Source of the DNA: Pteria penguin
Lineage: Eukaryota > Mollusca > Bivalvia > Pterioida > Pteriidae
DNA: 64,000 nt
Reading direction: 5' to 3'
Assembly: GCA_035048485.1 (NCBI GenBank)
Contig: CM068590.1
Coordinates: 1,364,001-1,428,000, forward strand
Part shown: one piece after another, positions 36,631 to 50,000 of the stretch
How the letters are laid out: each line of letters opens with the position of its first letter
Numbering within the stretch: the stretch's first letter is position 1
Notes under the pieces: generated by a model
Told to the model about the DNA's origin: nothing
Seen by the model: the letters and a program-made list of their open reading frames with translations, nothing else
Database searches by the model: none
Translations under genes and position numbers: made by a program

Positions 36631-37560
36631 TAATCTTTTAAAGCTCCTCCAGCACACCTGCCAGAAATCGTCGGAGGTTGTCTCTATAAATAAGTCATAT
36701 TACATGGACCATAGGTGGATCTAGAGGGAGCCGAGGGGGTTGAATTTGAAGCATACCCCTCTATTGAAAATAGAAAAAAAAAGACAGAGCGAGAAGGGGG
36801 CAGAATTTTGGAACTATCAGACCGTAACACTTTGATTTTTAAAAAATGTTTGATTACGATGATAGAAGTAAATGTAAATATGCAACCGTCACATCTCATT
36901 TCAGCTGACAGTCCTCAGCAAATACATGTACCGCAACTGCCATGTAAGTGTGTTTTCCAGATATTGGGTTCGTTCCTTTGATGCTTCTGTGGTTGTCTGT
37001 GTCTTACAACTGAATCAGGTAATTCCAATCAAACTTATTTTTACATTTTATACTGAGCTTTGATGTTTTATAAGGGTGGAGTCTGAAATACGTTAATTTC
37101 GAAATACAAATCCGAACCATCAATTTTAGGTTTTTATGTGCTCCTTGAGACTCAATTTGAGGTATTATATTTTCCCCGATAATTTTTATAATTCTTTGTA
37201 GAGGCCAACTTTTCACCGGGATCCGCTGTACTGAAGATCTTAACCGCCCCAAAAAGATATAACCCCCCCCCCCCCCAGTTCACTCATGAAACCAATAGTT
37301 CTTAGTGTTATTTCAAGAATCTATTTGAACATACAAACATTTAACTAATGTCAAGTTGGAAACCCCCACTCCTTCCTCTCTTTAAAAAATTGCTGGATCC
37401 GCCAATGTGCAGCTAAGAAACTTTTTAATCCATCCTGGTCCAGATTCAGCATGAATTGAAGAGGACTCATTGGATCCGGCCCTGAATCTGTCGGTATAGG
37501 CTCTATGGAGCGATTAAAATTTCTAATGGTAGGAAATCTCGGACCCAAATCTGGGATAAA
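36631..37560. other. Unassigned spacer upstream of CCT6
   Basis: Contains a poly-C run at about 37262-37276. The tggatccgccaatg segment near 37393 resembles one near 16283 and may be a repeat remnant. Confidence 0.4.
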
Positions 37561-37939
37561 TGGATAGAGTAGGATACTTGCATACGGTTAAGAAAGTAAT
37601 TTTGCTCTCTCTCTCTCTCTCTCTCTCTCTGTAGAAGAAATGGATATCATCGGGTTAGTTGATGCAATGTCAATACTTAGGTACATTTACTAGAAGTTGT
37701 AAACTCGGTCCTGTGTCCCTGTGTTGAATATTTTAGCTCCTGGCCATGGGGTGTAAATATGGGAAATTCTGCTTGTTGTTATGTAATCTGGCAACATCTG
37801 CGACATCACTTCTTGATAAATAGAAAAGAATAAATAACCAAACACATGAATGATATAGCGAAAATATTAGTGTCGAAATGTCTCTTTTGGGACGAAATAA
37901 TGTAAGAACGAAACGTCCATTCTTAGTGTAGCCGAAAAC
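37561..37939 (+). promoter_or_regulatory. Probable CCT6 promoter and 5' UTR
   Basis: Sequence directly upstream of the CCT6 ATG, including a (CT)n tract at about 37601-37631. No TATA box or clear heat-shock element is evident. Called from position only. Confidence 0.4.
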
Positions 37940-38076
37940 ATGTCTGCCATCAAGTCATTGAATCCCAAAGCCGAAGTTGCTAGAGCCGCTCAGGCGCTCG
38001 CAGTAAACATCAGCGCAGCAAAAGGACTCCAAGATGTCCTTAAGTCAAATCTCGGACCGAAAGGAACATTAAAAAT
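37940..38076 (+). CDS. CCT6: CCT6 exon 1 (residues 1-46)
   Basis: ATG at 37940 in context aacATGt, matching the family start [20 protein letters not shown]. Ends AAAAT|GTAAGA; codon 46 is split after two bases. Confidence 0.95.
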
Positions 38077-41000
38077 GTAAGAGTTCTTCTCAGTCTTAAG
38101 GTCGTGATGCATGGACAATGCGAGAAAATTCTGGAAACACGTGCGATTATGGAGTTTAGAGAAACGGGCATTGACATGCTCTGAAAATAATAATAATGGA
38201 TGATTTTCTATGTTGAAGTGTGGTAGAGATATATATTGTTCTATATTCTTTTGTTTCTTGTCTTTACTTATGAATCATTAAATTTCCTCTGACTTCACCA
38301 TAACGACGTCAACAGAAAAAGGAAAGGGGGGGGGGGGGGAGTGGCAGTGAATATGAAATTGTAAAAATATTTATAGGACATTCAGTTTGGTAAACTAGGA
38401 CAATTCACCTGACAGAAGCAATCAGAAATAACTGTGAAACCAAAATTGCTTCTGGAAAACGCTGGACATTTAAGGCGGAAAATCGGTCCAGATATTTAAG
38501 ATTATTTACCTGACCGGTGTCAATGTAACCAGACTTGTTGGTCAATCCGTTTTCACTGGGGGGAGGAGGTGGGGGTGTGTTGTGTTAAATTGTATTATTA
38601 AAAAGTGAACACACTATGGTGAAAGCAGGAGTTCAGGAGGCAAACAGGGTCTGAGAGGGTGGGATAGGGGCACGATAATAATCCTTTAAAACAGTCATAC
38701 ATGTATGGAAATAATTAGTTTGACTAGTCAGCCCCTTTAATCAGCGTTATTGTGTGTTTTTGGATTAGGGTCTGACAGACTTGTAATCAGAAAGTTGTGG
38801 AAAATCAAAAACCCAAGTCCATGCAGAACCTATCATAAACATCTTTTCCCATTTCGTCCAACGGGGGCTATTGTATATATATCTAAACCCATATATCTAT
38901 TTTCCTCTTGTTAAGGTTTAGTCTTGGTTATGTGAAAAATTATTTCTTATCAGTTGCTAAATGACCCAAAAAATTTATTTATTAAATTTCGTGACATCAC
39001 GATACATTTTCAATGTTTGTCTGAGGTATGACTGAGGTGTAAAGTATTGTGACTTCGTCTAATTTAACAATCTTTTGTGCATAAATAGAAAGGGTCAGTT
39101 TTCAAGATTTTACAAATTGGGATCGTTTAAATATGGAAAATAAATTTCTCAACCAGGTAAGTTGCATTTGATGATCTACTTTCCCAGTAACAAAAGCAAC
39201 ACAGGCCGAGTGATAGGAAAGCATAATTCTAGATGTAATATATGGCATCATCCTTCTTAAATAAAGCAATATGTCCATATTTTGTCTGGCAATACCCAGC
39301 TCTAGCAGTAATCTTAGGGTGAGGTATAAAAAAAGAAACAAACAAAATCAGAATACATTGCTTTGGTTAATGGAATAGTATTGCTACATTCTCAGAGTAA
39401 AACTTTGTGTGACATTGTTGGACATCTCTACTCTAGTTTACTGGTACCCTAGTTTTATAACATTACACCTGTGGGTTGGTAAATATCTTTTCTTTCGATG
39501 AATCAAACAATATTCTGATATTTACGCTTATTCAAAAATAATAAGCTCAGGTATGTCCAACTTTGTTCAAAGTAAAAACAGTGCTTCAGTGTGTTTGCAA
39601 TGCAGTGATGGTGTTTTCAACCAATTTGACTGATAATGTCATACAGAAAGTCTCTGTTGTTGCATATTTTGCTGGTAGGTTGCATATTTTCTAGTGTAAA
39701 TATTTATCTGAATTATTTGTGAAGTGCCTTGATTATTAAAAGAATGTTTTGATTTTAGGTTGGTGTCGGGTTCTGGCGACATCAAGTTGACAAAGGATGG
39801 AAATGTTCTCCTACATGAAATGGTAAGTCTGACATGTAGGCGGAAAGGGAGGAAAAATGGGTGGGAGGAAGAGAATGGAAGAGAGGGTCAGAGGGAAGTG
39901 AGAGAATGGAAAAGATAGGGACAGGAGGTGATAAACAAACGTCTCGGTAGTTGTTGATATGTAATGCTACTAAAAATAGCCAGTTATTTATAGATCTCTA
40001 CGTGTAAACGTGGTTTTCCCCAAATGTACATGTACAGCGGGAGACTGTCCAGATTGTTAATTTCACACTACTGTCAATATCAAAAGTGATGAGAGAATGA
40101 GATAACTATATAGTACGAGACGGAGACGTACAGGGGCGGAGTCGTTGTTTATATGAAAACGAGCACCTGTGCGCAGACTGTGTTTCTGTTAATACTGATC
40201 CTAAACACTACACGCTTGGTGTGTGATCTCTTGGTGGATCACGACTTTATTACCTTTGATGTACTTGACCATGCAATTCTGACCTTGAGGACTTTCAAGT
40301 CCTTTCATTTTGCCTTTAGGGTGACCACTTGCATACATGTATTGTTAATGTTAATGCAAAGCAATTCCGGTCTATAGATTGTCAAAATCTGTCTGTCTGT
40401 CTGTCCATCTGTCCGTCTGTCCGGTGTAAGCAATTTGCGTTTAGCATTTGCAATGCGGTCATACCGTCCTTGACGGTTTCTTGTTTATATAAATATGATA
40501 AGATAATATATGTACTGCTGTTAGAATATAAAAGAAAGAGATATTTACATGTCTATGTGCTAAGCCTGAGTTAATCAGAAACATTAGGGCTAAGACGTTG
40601 AGTATTGAACATGAGGCTGAAGTCTGACCATACTGGTCAAGGATCGATTCCCAACAAAGACCATTTCTACGTTATTTAGGGTATTCAGAATGTAAATTGA
40701 CAAAATTTCATATGTAATGGTACTTGATTTATTACAGTCATGTGAGAAAATCTTGTAAATTCACGTTTCAAAAGCTGAAGTAAGGTAGTAGGGGACAACT
40801 GGTCCTCTACCTGTAGAGAGAAACAGTGTGAAACTTTCTTAAGGTTTTACAGGACATTAGTCTGGTAAAGCTTCATATTTCAATGAAATGATCAGAGAGT
40901 TTTTCTTATGGACTGAGTCAATTTTTATCAGAAATTCGGGTGGTCAGGTGGGTTTCGTAAACACTGTGGAAAGGTCAGGATTTGAAAAATGGAAACATTT

Positions 41001-44000
41001 TATTGCATTCCTCATACTTTGTTTGTATTTCACTTTTTGGTATCCAACTATGATAATTCTATATCAAAAATTGAAGTGTTGAAGCAGGTGATTGTTTCTC
41101 CTCGTAATGTTGTATAACGTCATGTAAGATTCTGCTATTTCATTCTGTTGATGTTTATTTGTAGCAAATTCAGCATCCGACTGCATCTCTGATTGCTCGT
41201 GTTGCTACGGCGCAGGATGATATTACAGGCGACGGCACAACATCCAACGTCTTGATTATTGGTGAGCTCCTGAAACAGGCTGACTTATATGTGTCAGAGG
41301 TCAGTAATGTCTAAAATACAAAGATTGACCTGTATGTGACAGAGGTCAGTAATGTTATCTAAGATACAAAGGTTGACCTATATGTGTCAGAGGTCAGTAA
41401 TATTGTCTAAGATACCAAGGTTGCTAGTTATGTCATACAAACTGATCCACACATAAAAATGGACAGCCATTTTGAAATGACATTTGATAGTCAATGATGA
41501 ATAGACCTTCCGATTGTACATGATGTAAGGGGCATCAATGATACCCAACATATATTTTGCCGCTCAGAATTGTGTTAATATATTGTGACATCACAATCCT
41601 ATTGTCAAGACCATAATGGAATTTCCGACAAAGAGTGGTATGTTATACATAAGGCCCCTAACATCATATAAAATTGTAGAAAGGTGTAGTGGAAAGGGAA
41701 AAATGATTGATTGATCATTGATCGTGGAATGAAGGATGAATGATTGCAAAAATTATGAAAAATCTTAGTGTAATTAAACAATTAAATTAATAAATTTTAC
41801 ATATTGATTGATTGACTGTTGTTTTGCGTCACTCCATGATTATTTCACATATATGGTGATGGGCACACTGGTGTTCTGTCTTTCGGATGAGACAGTAAAA
41901 ACCGAGGTCTGTGTCACGGTAGGCATGGCACGTAAAAGATCCCTGACTGCTTCAGGTGGGTCTGTTGCAAAGGTCTAAATTTGGATGCAATGCATTATAA
42001 TGTCATAAGACTTGACCCTATATAATGATATTTACTTGTCATAAGACTTGACTATATATATCGATAGTTTCTTTTCATAACTTATTTAATATTTCCATTG
42101 GACAGGGACTACACCCTCGACTGATTACAGAAGGTTTCGATTTAGCGAAGACAAAAGCACTAGAGGTATGTGGCACAGTCAGTGATAATAGAAAATTTCA
42201 TTTCATCATTTATATAACAAGAGAAAAGTAATATAGATTTTGAGTGAGTTGAATTTGTTTTAAGACCTTGTTCTTCTTTTTTTTCATGCATTTTTGTTCA
42301 TGTTATTATTTTATACCAACTAGTATGAACTAAACAAATCAGTTTATCTGATACTAGTGTACTGATACAGTCAATTCCTGTTTACTGTAACACCAATAAC
42401 TTGAATTTCCCATTCACTTGAACTATTTTAAAATTTATGTTTCTATTTTCTATATATAAATGTATATCCCTAGCACGAATTCTGCTTACGTATCTTAAAC
42501 TGTTCTACACGGGCTATTTCCCACTTGATTCTAATTATCAGAAGTTGACTGTATTTCTTTAGAATTAAGGCAGATTAAGTAAATGACTTCATGCGTAATT
42601 ATTTGAAAGGGACTATGAAAAGTCACAAATTGCTGATGTAATTGCCTATCTCTATACTTTCTATTTGCCATTATTTTATAAAAGTGTAAAATTCCATACT
42701 ATATTTTGTCATAATATGAAATCTTTCTGGTTCTGTGTATTATTGTATGTATTCATACGTAATAAAAAGGAATGATAACGAAATTTTGATAAAATTATAA
42801 AGAAACTAGAGTTGTTGTCAGAGTTTTGTTTTGCAAGGATCAGTTGTAGTATGTTGGATCAAAGCCTCTTAGTGACCCGGATGACAAGTGTAACCTGTGA
42901 TGCTGGACTTATGTCTTTTGTAGGTATTGGAGCAGTGTAAGATCACGAGGGAAGTGGACCGTGACACCCTGATCCAGGTGGCCCGTACATCATTGAGGAC
43001 CAAGGTCCATGCTGAGTTAGCAGACCTACTCACTGAGGTAACGCCTTTCCTCAACTCCATGTTGGAGGCAAGACGATGGTGGTCGGGGAAATTGTTTATG
43101 AAGAGATTTGACCTGTATGACGAGTTTAAAATATTATATTTTATGGCTGGATTGCAAAGCAATTCCATTCTGTAAATGACAATGTTCGTCTGTCTGTCTG
43201 TCTGTCAACATTTTGGTTAAGTTTCTGGTTGAAACCAAATCAATTTTGGTTAAGTTTCTGATTGAAGCAAAATCTCAGAGTAGTATAAACATCATATAGG
43301 TGTTACTTACACACAGGTGTCACTATCATACCATACAGGTGTCACTAGCGCAGGTGTCACTACTATACAGGTGTCACTATCATACGGATGAAACAGCTCA
43401 GGTGTATTATATAATATGAGAAAACATCCACCTTTAAATCTTTTTTTTTCCCCCAAAATTTGCATTTTTTTTATGTATTTTATGTCTGAAGGTTTCTGGC
43501 TTTCACGTTTAGACAAGCAGGCGGCCTTGTCTGACCTCAGAATTGGCTGATCTTCAGATGCATGACATCGCACCTTTTGGCACACTTTTCGTTACGACGT
43601 CATAAATAAATGGACTATTGATCATGAATTTAACTGTGACGTCACTTTGATACTACATGATGGGGTTGGTTACAGCTGGCTATCTATCAGTTCTAGGGGT
43701 CTTTTATGTCTGCTGTGATATAGGTGCCAAAGTGTTAAAGTGCCTCTCTATTTTATTTTTGTATTGAGCATGGGTGTGAAGATAATTGTGATGATTTAAA
43801 GATTTAGTGACGATTGCAAATTTTTCAGCATGTTGTGGATGCTGTGCTTAACATCAAGAAAGACAAAGAGCCGATAGATTTACACATGGTGGAGATCATG
43901 GAGATGATGCACAAGACGGAAATGGACACGACGTAAGTATTGAGGGAACACTCTGTAGTCTTAACGATATACTCCATACTGAGTAGACACAATGTTAGTA

Positions 44001-47000
44001 TTGAGGGAACACCCTGTAGTATTAAAGATATGATCCATACTGAATGGAAACGACGTAGTATCAACAAAATAATCCATACTGAATGGACACAACGTTAGTA
44101 TTGAGGGAACACCCTGTAGTATTAACGATATAATCCATACTGAATGGACACAACGTTAGTATCGAGGGAACACTCTGTAGTCTTAACGGTATAATCCATA
44201 CTGAATGGACACGACGTGAGTATAGAGGGAACACTCTGTAGTATTAACGGTATAATCCATACTGAATGGACACGACGTGAGTATAGAGGGAACACTCTGT
44301 AGTATTAACGATATAATCCATACTGAATGGACACAACGTTAGTATTGAGGGAACACTCTGTAGTCTTAACGATATAATCCATACTGATTGGACACAACGT
44401 TAGTATCGAGGGAACACTCTGTAGTATTAACGATATAATCCATACTGAATGGACACGACGTTAGTATAGAGGGAACACTCTATAGTATTAACGATATAAT
44501 CCATACTGAATGGACACAACGTTAGTATAGAGGGAACACCCTGTAGTATTAACGAAATAATCCATACTGAATGGACACAACGTTAGTATCAATGGAACAC
44601 TCTATAGTATTAACGATATAATCCATACTGAATGGACACAACGTTAGTATAGAGGGAACACTCTGTCGTATTAACGATATAATCCATACTGAATGGACAC
44701 AACGTTAGTATAGAGGGAACACCCTGTAGTATTAACTATATAATCCATACTGAATGGACACAATGTTAGTATCGAGGGAACACCCTGTAGTATTAACGGT
44801 ATACTCCATACTGAATGGACACAACGTTAGTATAGAGGGAACACTCTGTAGTATTAACGATATAATCCATACTGAATGGACACAACGTTAGTATAGAGGG
44901 AACACTCTGTAGTCTTAACGGTATAATCCATACTGAATGGACACGACGTGAGTATAGAGGGAACACTCTGTAGTATTAACGATATAATCCATACTGAATG
45001 GACACAACGTTAGTATTGAGGGAACACTCTGTAGTCTTAACGGTATAATCCATACTGAATGGACATGACGTGAGTATAGAGGGAACACTCTGTCGTATTA
45101 ACGATATAATCCATACTGAATGGACACAATGTTAGTATCGAGGGAACACCCTGTAGTATTAACGGTATACTCCATACTGAATGGACACAACGTTAGTATA
45201 GAGGGAACACTCTGTAGTATTAACGATATAATCCATACTGAATGGACACAACGTTAGTATAGAGGGAACACCCTGTAGTATTAACGATATAATCCATACT
45301 GAATGGACACAACGTTAGTATAGAGGGAACACCCTGTAGTATTAACGGTATAATCCATACTGAATGGACACGACGTTAGTATCGAGGGAACACCCTGTAG
45401 TATTAACGATATAATCCATACTGAATGGACACGACGTTAGTATAGAGGGAACACTCTGTAGTATTAACTATATAATCCATACTGAATGGACACAACGTTA
45501 GTATCGAGGGAACACCCTGTAGTATTAACTATATAATCCATACTGAATGGACACGACGTTAGTATCGAGGGAACACCCTGTAGTCTTAACGGTATAATCC
45601 ATACTGAATGGACACAACGTTAGTATTGAGGGAACACCCTGTAGTATTAACGATATATTCCATACTGAATGGACACAACGTTAGTATCGAGGGAACACCC
45701 TGTAGTATTAACGATATAATCCATACTGAATGGACACGACGTTAGTATCGAGGGAACACCCTGTAGTCTTAACGGTATAATCCATACTGAATGGACACAA
45801 CGTTAGTATTGAGGGAACACCCTGTAGTATTAATTATATAATCCATACTGAATGGACACAATGTTAGTATCGAGGGAACACTCTGTAGTATTAACGATAT
45901 AATCCATACTGAATGGACACAATGTTAGTATAGAGGGAACACTCTGTAGTATTAAGGAAATAATCCATACTGAATGGACACAATGTTAGTATAGAGGGAA
46001 CACTCTGTAGTATTAAGGAAATAATCCATACTGAATGGACACGACGTAAGTATCGAGGGAACACTCTGTAGTATTAACGATGTACTCTATCGTAAAATTT
46101 CCTAATAGAGCAAGTATAGCTCAATCAGACAGATGATTGGCTTTAGAGTGAGAGGCTCTGGGTTCGATTCAAGCAGGTGCCCTGTCAGAGTGTTGTCTTA
46201 GAAGAGAAAGTGAAAAGCAAAGGTACCCTCTTTAGAGGACAAAGCACATAGAATATCCCTTGCTGCCTTGATTGGTGCATTGCATGGGGATTTTTTTTTG
46301 TGTTGTATCAGGTACATACCATCAGCGTAATAGAAGTGCAGTTATCTTGGCGTGCTGTGAAACAAGGATCAACAAAATCCTTAAGATTCATATAATTATG
46401 TTCTTGTAAAATAGGTCTAGTCTAGTTGAAATTTGTAGATTGATTAATGAAATTTAACTTCAGTATGTAGATAGGGAAATACCAAGCCGAATGTCTTAAA
46501 TTTACAGTCTACGATGACGTGGAAAATCTTTGACATAATTGTGAGATTTATTAGTCCAAATAAAAAAATATGTGTGTCTAGACTCTGCCATTTTTGAGTG
46601 CTTTTGCCATCTTACAATCCAAATTATTATTGCTTTTGATTTTGAAAAATTATTATTTTCTGGACGTGATGTTCATGGCGATCTACATTGCAAGCAGTCA
46701 GCAATTTGTTTGTGATTTTGCTATTTTCAACAACTTAGAAATGCAGTAAATCTTGCTATATTCCCATGTATTTCACAAATGTCAGCACTGCTCAAAAATG
46801 CATTAGATTGCTAGAAGTCTAATAAAATAGGACACCAAAGAAGAAAAAGGACACTGCAGATAAAATCGGAAACCGAAGATGTAGATTTCATGAGTCCATA
46901 TACAAGAATAAGATATACACTCTCAGCACTTCTTTCGCAATGGACTGTTATGTTTGGGAATAATACATGCACTAACACTTGACGTCTCAATCAAAACGTA

Positions 47001-50000
47001 TTCAGTGCCAAAAAGAGGATTCGAAATCACTGGACTTTTTGAGTCGGCTTTGGTGAAGCCCCACTCATTGCAATCACTTTCTTTTCAGGGGTTATAACTT
47101 TCACTACCGATATAGAGCTTACTACGCCGCTGAAAAATAAAGTGCCGAAAAATTACTGATGTTGTCTTAAAAATTGTTGATCAGCATAATGTACCTTTAG
47201 CTCAGTTAATTTAAGCTAAACATAAACTAGTTTCAATAACTCGAAAAAGGAGATGCAGTAATATTTTCAAATTTCGCGTAATAATATGTAGTTGTGACTA
47301 CTTTACGATGTGTTTACCACCGACCCCGTCGGATGTACTCGATTGTGTAATTCTCCCGACAAAGCATTTGTCTTGATCTTGTATCGCTTGTTTTTATCGA
47401 GATATTTCAATTAAAGTTTTCCCCAACATGTTCTGGAACTTTAGTTCTTTTTCACATATATGACAAATTTAAAGATCGATCTTCCCGCATTTCCTCTGAT
47501 AATGAAAATGCAATATAAATATTTAGGTAAATTGTTGTATGTTTCTAAATATAAATGATGTTAAAACATTATGAGAATCGTGAATAAGATGGTTATTTAA
47601 TGTCCCACTTGAAGGAATGTCGTTCCTTGGCTCAGCTTCGACTCGTGACAACAATGCAGTAAAACTAGTTGCCATGAAGTTGTCGATTGCACGTTCATTT
47701 CGGATACAAGCAATTGCAAATTCTTTGCCATAAGATAGTATGAAGAGAGCAAATTTTATTAGCATTTTGTACATAGATATAATGACGAAGTAATTGCAAC
47801 AAAGACCCAAATCCCGACTTCGAGAAGAACACCACGAAGTTCCACTGCCATGGGTGGTGTTCCTGAAACAGTTGAAACAAAGCCAAGTAAGTCGAAAATC
47901 ATCGAAGATTTGGAATAGCAATAATTTAATGTTATACATGCATGCCTTTTTCAGACTGGTGCGAGGCATCGTTATGGATCATGGGGCGCGCCATCCAGAC
48001 ATGAGGAAACGCACAGAAGATGCCTACATTCTGACCTGTAACGTCTCCTTAGAGTATGAAAAGACGTGAGTATACTGGGGCAGACTTTATGTAGGGGTTA
48101 GGTACAAATTGTACCTAGAGTATGAGAAGACGTGAGTATACAGGGGCAGACTTTATGTAGGGATTAGGTACAATGTGTACCTAGAGTATGAGAAGACGTA
48201 AGTATATATTGGCAGACTTTATGTAGGGGTTAGGTACAATGTGTACCTAGAATATGAGAAGATGTGAGTATACTGGGGCAGACTTTATATAGTGGTTAGG
48301 TACAATGTGTACCCAGAGTATTAGAAGACGAGAGTATACTTGAGCAGACTTTATGTAGGGATTAGGTACAATGTGTACCCAGAGTATTAGAAGACGAGAG
48401 TATACTGGGGCAGACTTTATGTAGGGATTAGGTACAATGTGTACCCAGAGTATTAGAAGATGTGAGAACACAGGGGCAGACTTTATGTAGGGGTTAGGTA
48501 CAATGTGTACCCAGAGTATTAGAAGACGAGAGTATACTGGGGCAGACTTTATGTAATGGTTAGGTACATTGTGTACCTAGAGTATTAGAAGATGTGAGTA
48601 TACTGGGGCAGACTTTATGTAGTGGTTAGGTACATTGTGTACCCAGAGTATTAGAAGACGAGAGTATACTGGGGCAGACTTTATGTAGTGGTTAGGTACA
48701 TTGTGTACCTAAAGTATGAGAAGATATGAGTATACAGGGACAGACTTTATGTAGTGGTTAGGTACATTGTGCACCTAGAGTATTAGAAGACGTGAGTATA
48801 CAGGGACAGACCTTATGTAGTGGTTAGGTACAGTGTGTACATAGAGTATGAGAAGATATGAGTATACAGGGACAGACTTTATGTAGTGGTTAGGTACATT
48901 GTGTACCTAGAGTATTAGAAGACGTGAGTATACAGGGACAGACTTCATGTAGTGGTTAGGTACAGTGTGTACATAGAGTATGAGAAGATATGAGTATACA
49001 GGGACAGACTTTATGTAGTGGTTAGGTACATTGTGTACCTAGAGTATTAGAAGATGTGAGTATACAGGGGCAGACTTTATGGAGGGGCTAGGTACCTTTT
49101 TTCCCGAAGTATGAGAAGACGCGAGTAAACAGAGACAAACATTTTGAAAATTGCTTATTATTTTTCCAATTTTTCAGAGAGGTTAACTCCTCTTTCTACT
49201 ACAAGAGTGCCGAAGAGAGAGAGAAATTGGTGAAAGCTGAACGACAGTTCATAGATGATCGCGTTGAGAAAATCATAGCTCTGAAAAAGAAAGTATGTGA
49301 GGGAAACAACAAAGGGTTCATTGTCGTTAACCAGAAGGTATGTATGAGATACGGTTTAGTAGAAATTATTTTAAAACCAACCAACAATAAAAAAGTTTTC
49401 TCTACAATATATGATCGTTTAAGTGAATTTATTTACTTAGTAAAATATATCAGTTTGTTAAATTTGTCAGGGTTTAAAAGTAATTCTCGGCCACTCGCCA
49501 AAGCAAAGTAATTTATCAGATGGGCGATTGACAATTGTGCTTTTTTAGCTCACCTGAGCCAAAGGCTCAAGTGAGCTATTGTGATCAATCACCGTCCGTC
49601 GTCTGTCGTCCGTCGTCCGTCGTTAACTTTTCACATTTTCGACTTCTTCTCCAGAACCACTGAACAGAATTTGATGAAACTTGATAAGCATGTAGTACTC
49701 ATGGTCCCCTACAAGTGTTGTTGTTTTTCGTCCAGATTCATCAACAGGTGGCGCCACCACAGGCAAAAGTAGGTCAAAGAGGGTACCCTCCTTTGACAAA
49801 CTTCTTCTTCAGACCGGGGGCATACAGAGACAAACCAAATGCATAGGAATGATCTAGAGGGATGTGTGAAGAAGTGTTGTTATTTTTGGTTCCATTCCGA
49901 AATCAAATTTTTGACGTTTTTGGACGTTTTTTTGTACTTGGTAATTTTAATGCAGAAAAGAGGTATTTTTTTCTTTTAGTAAACATTGAGGCATTAATTT

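Noticed and set aside
43919..46081. CRISPR array, suggested by regular repeats
   Set aside because: The repeats are contiguous with no variable spacers, and the locus is a eukaryotic intron; the unit derives from the exon end.
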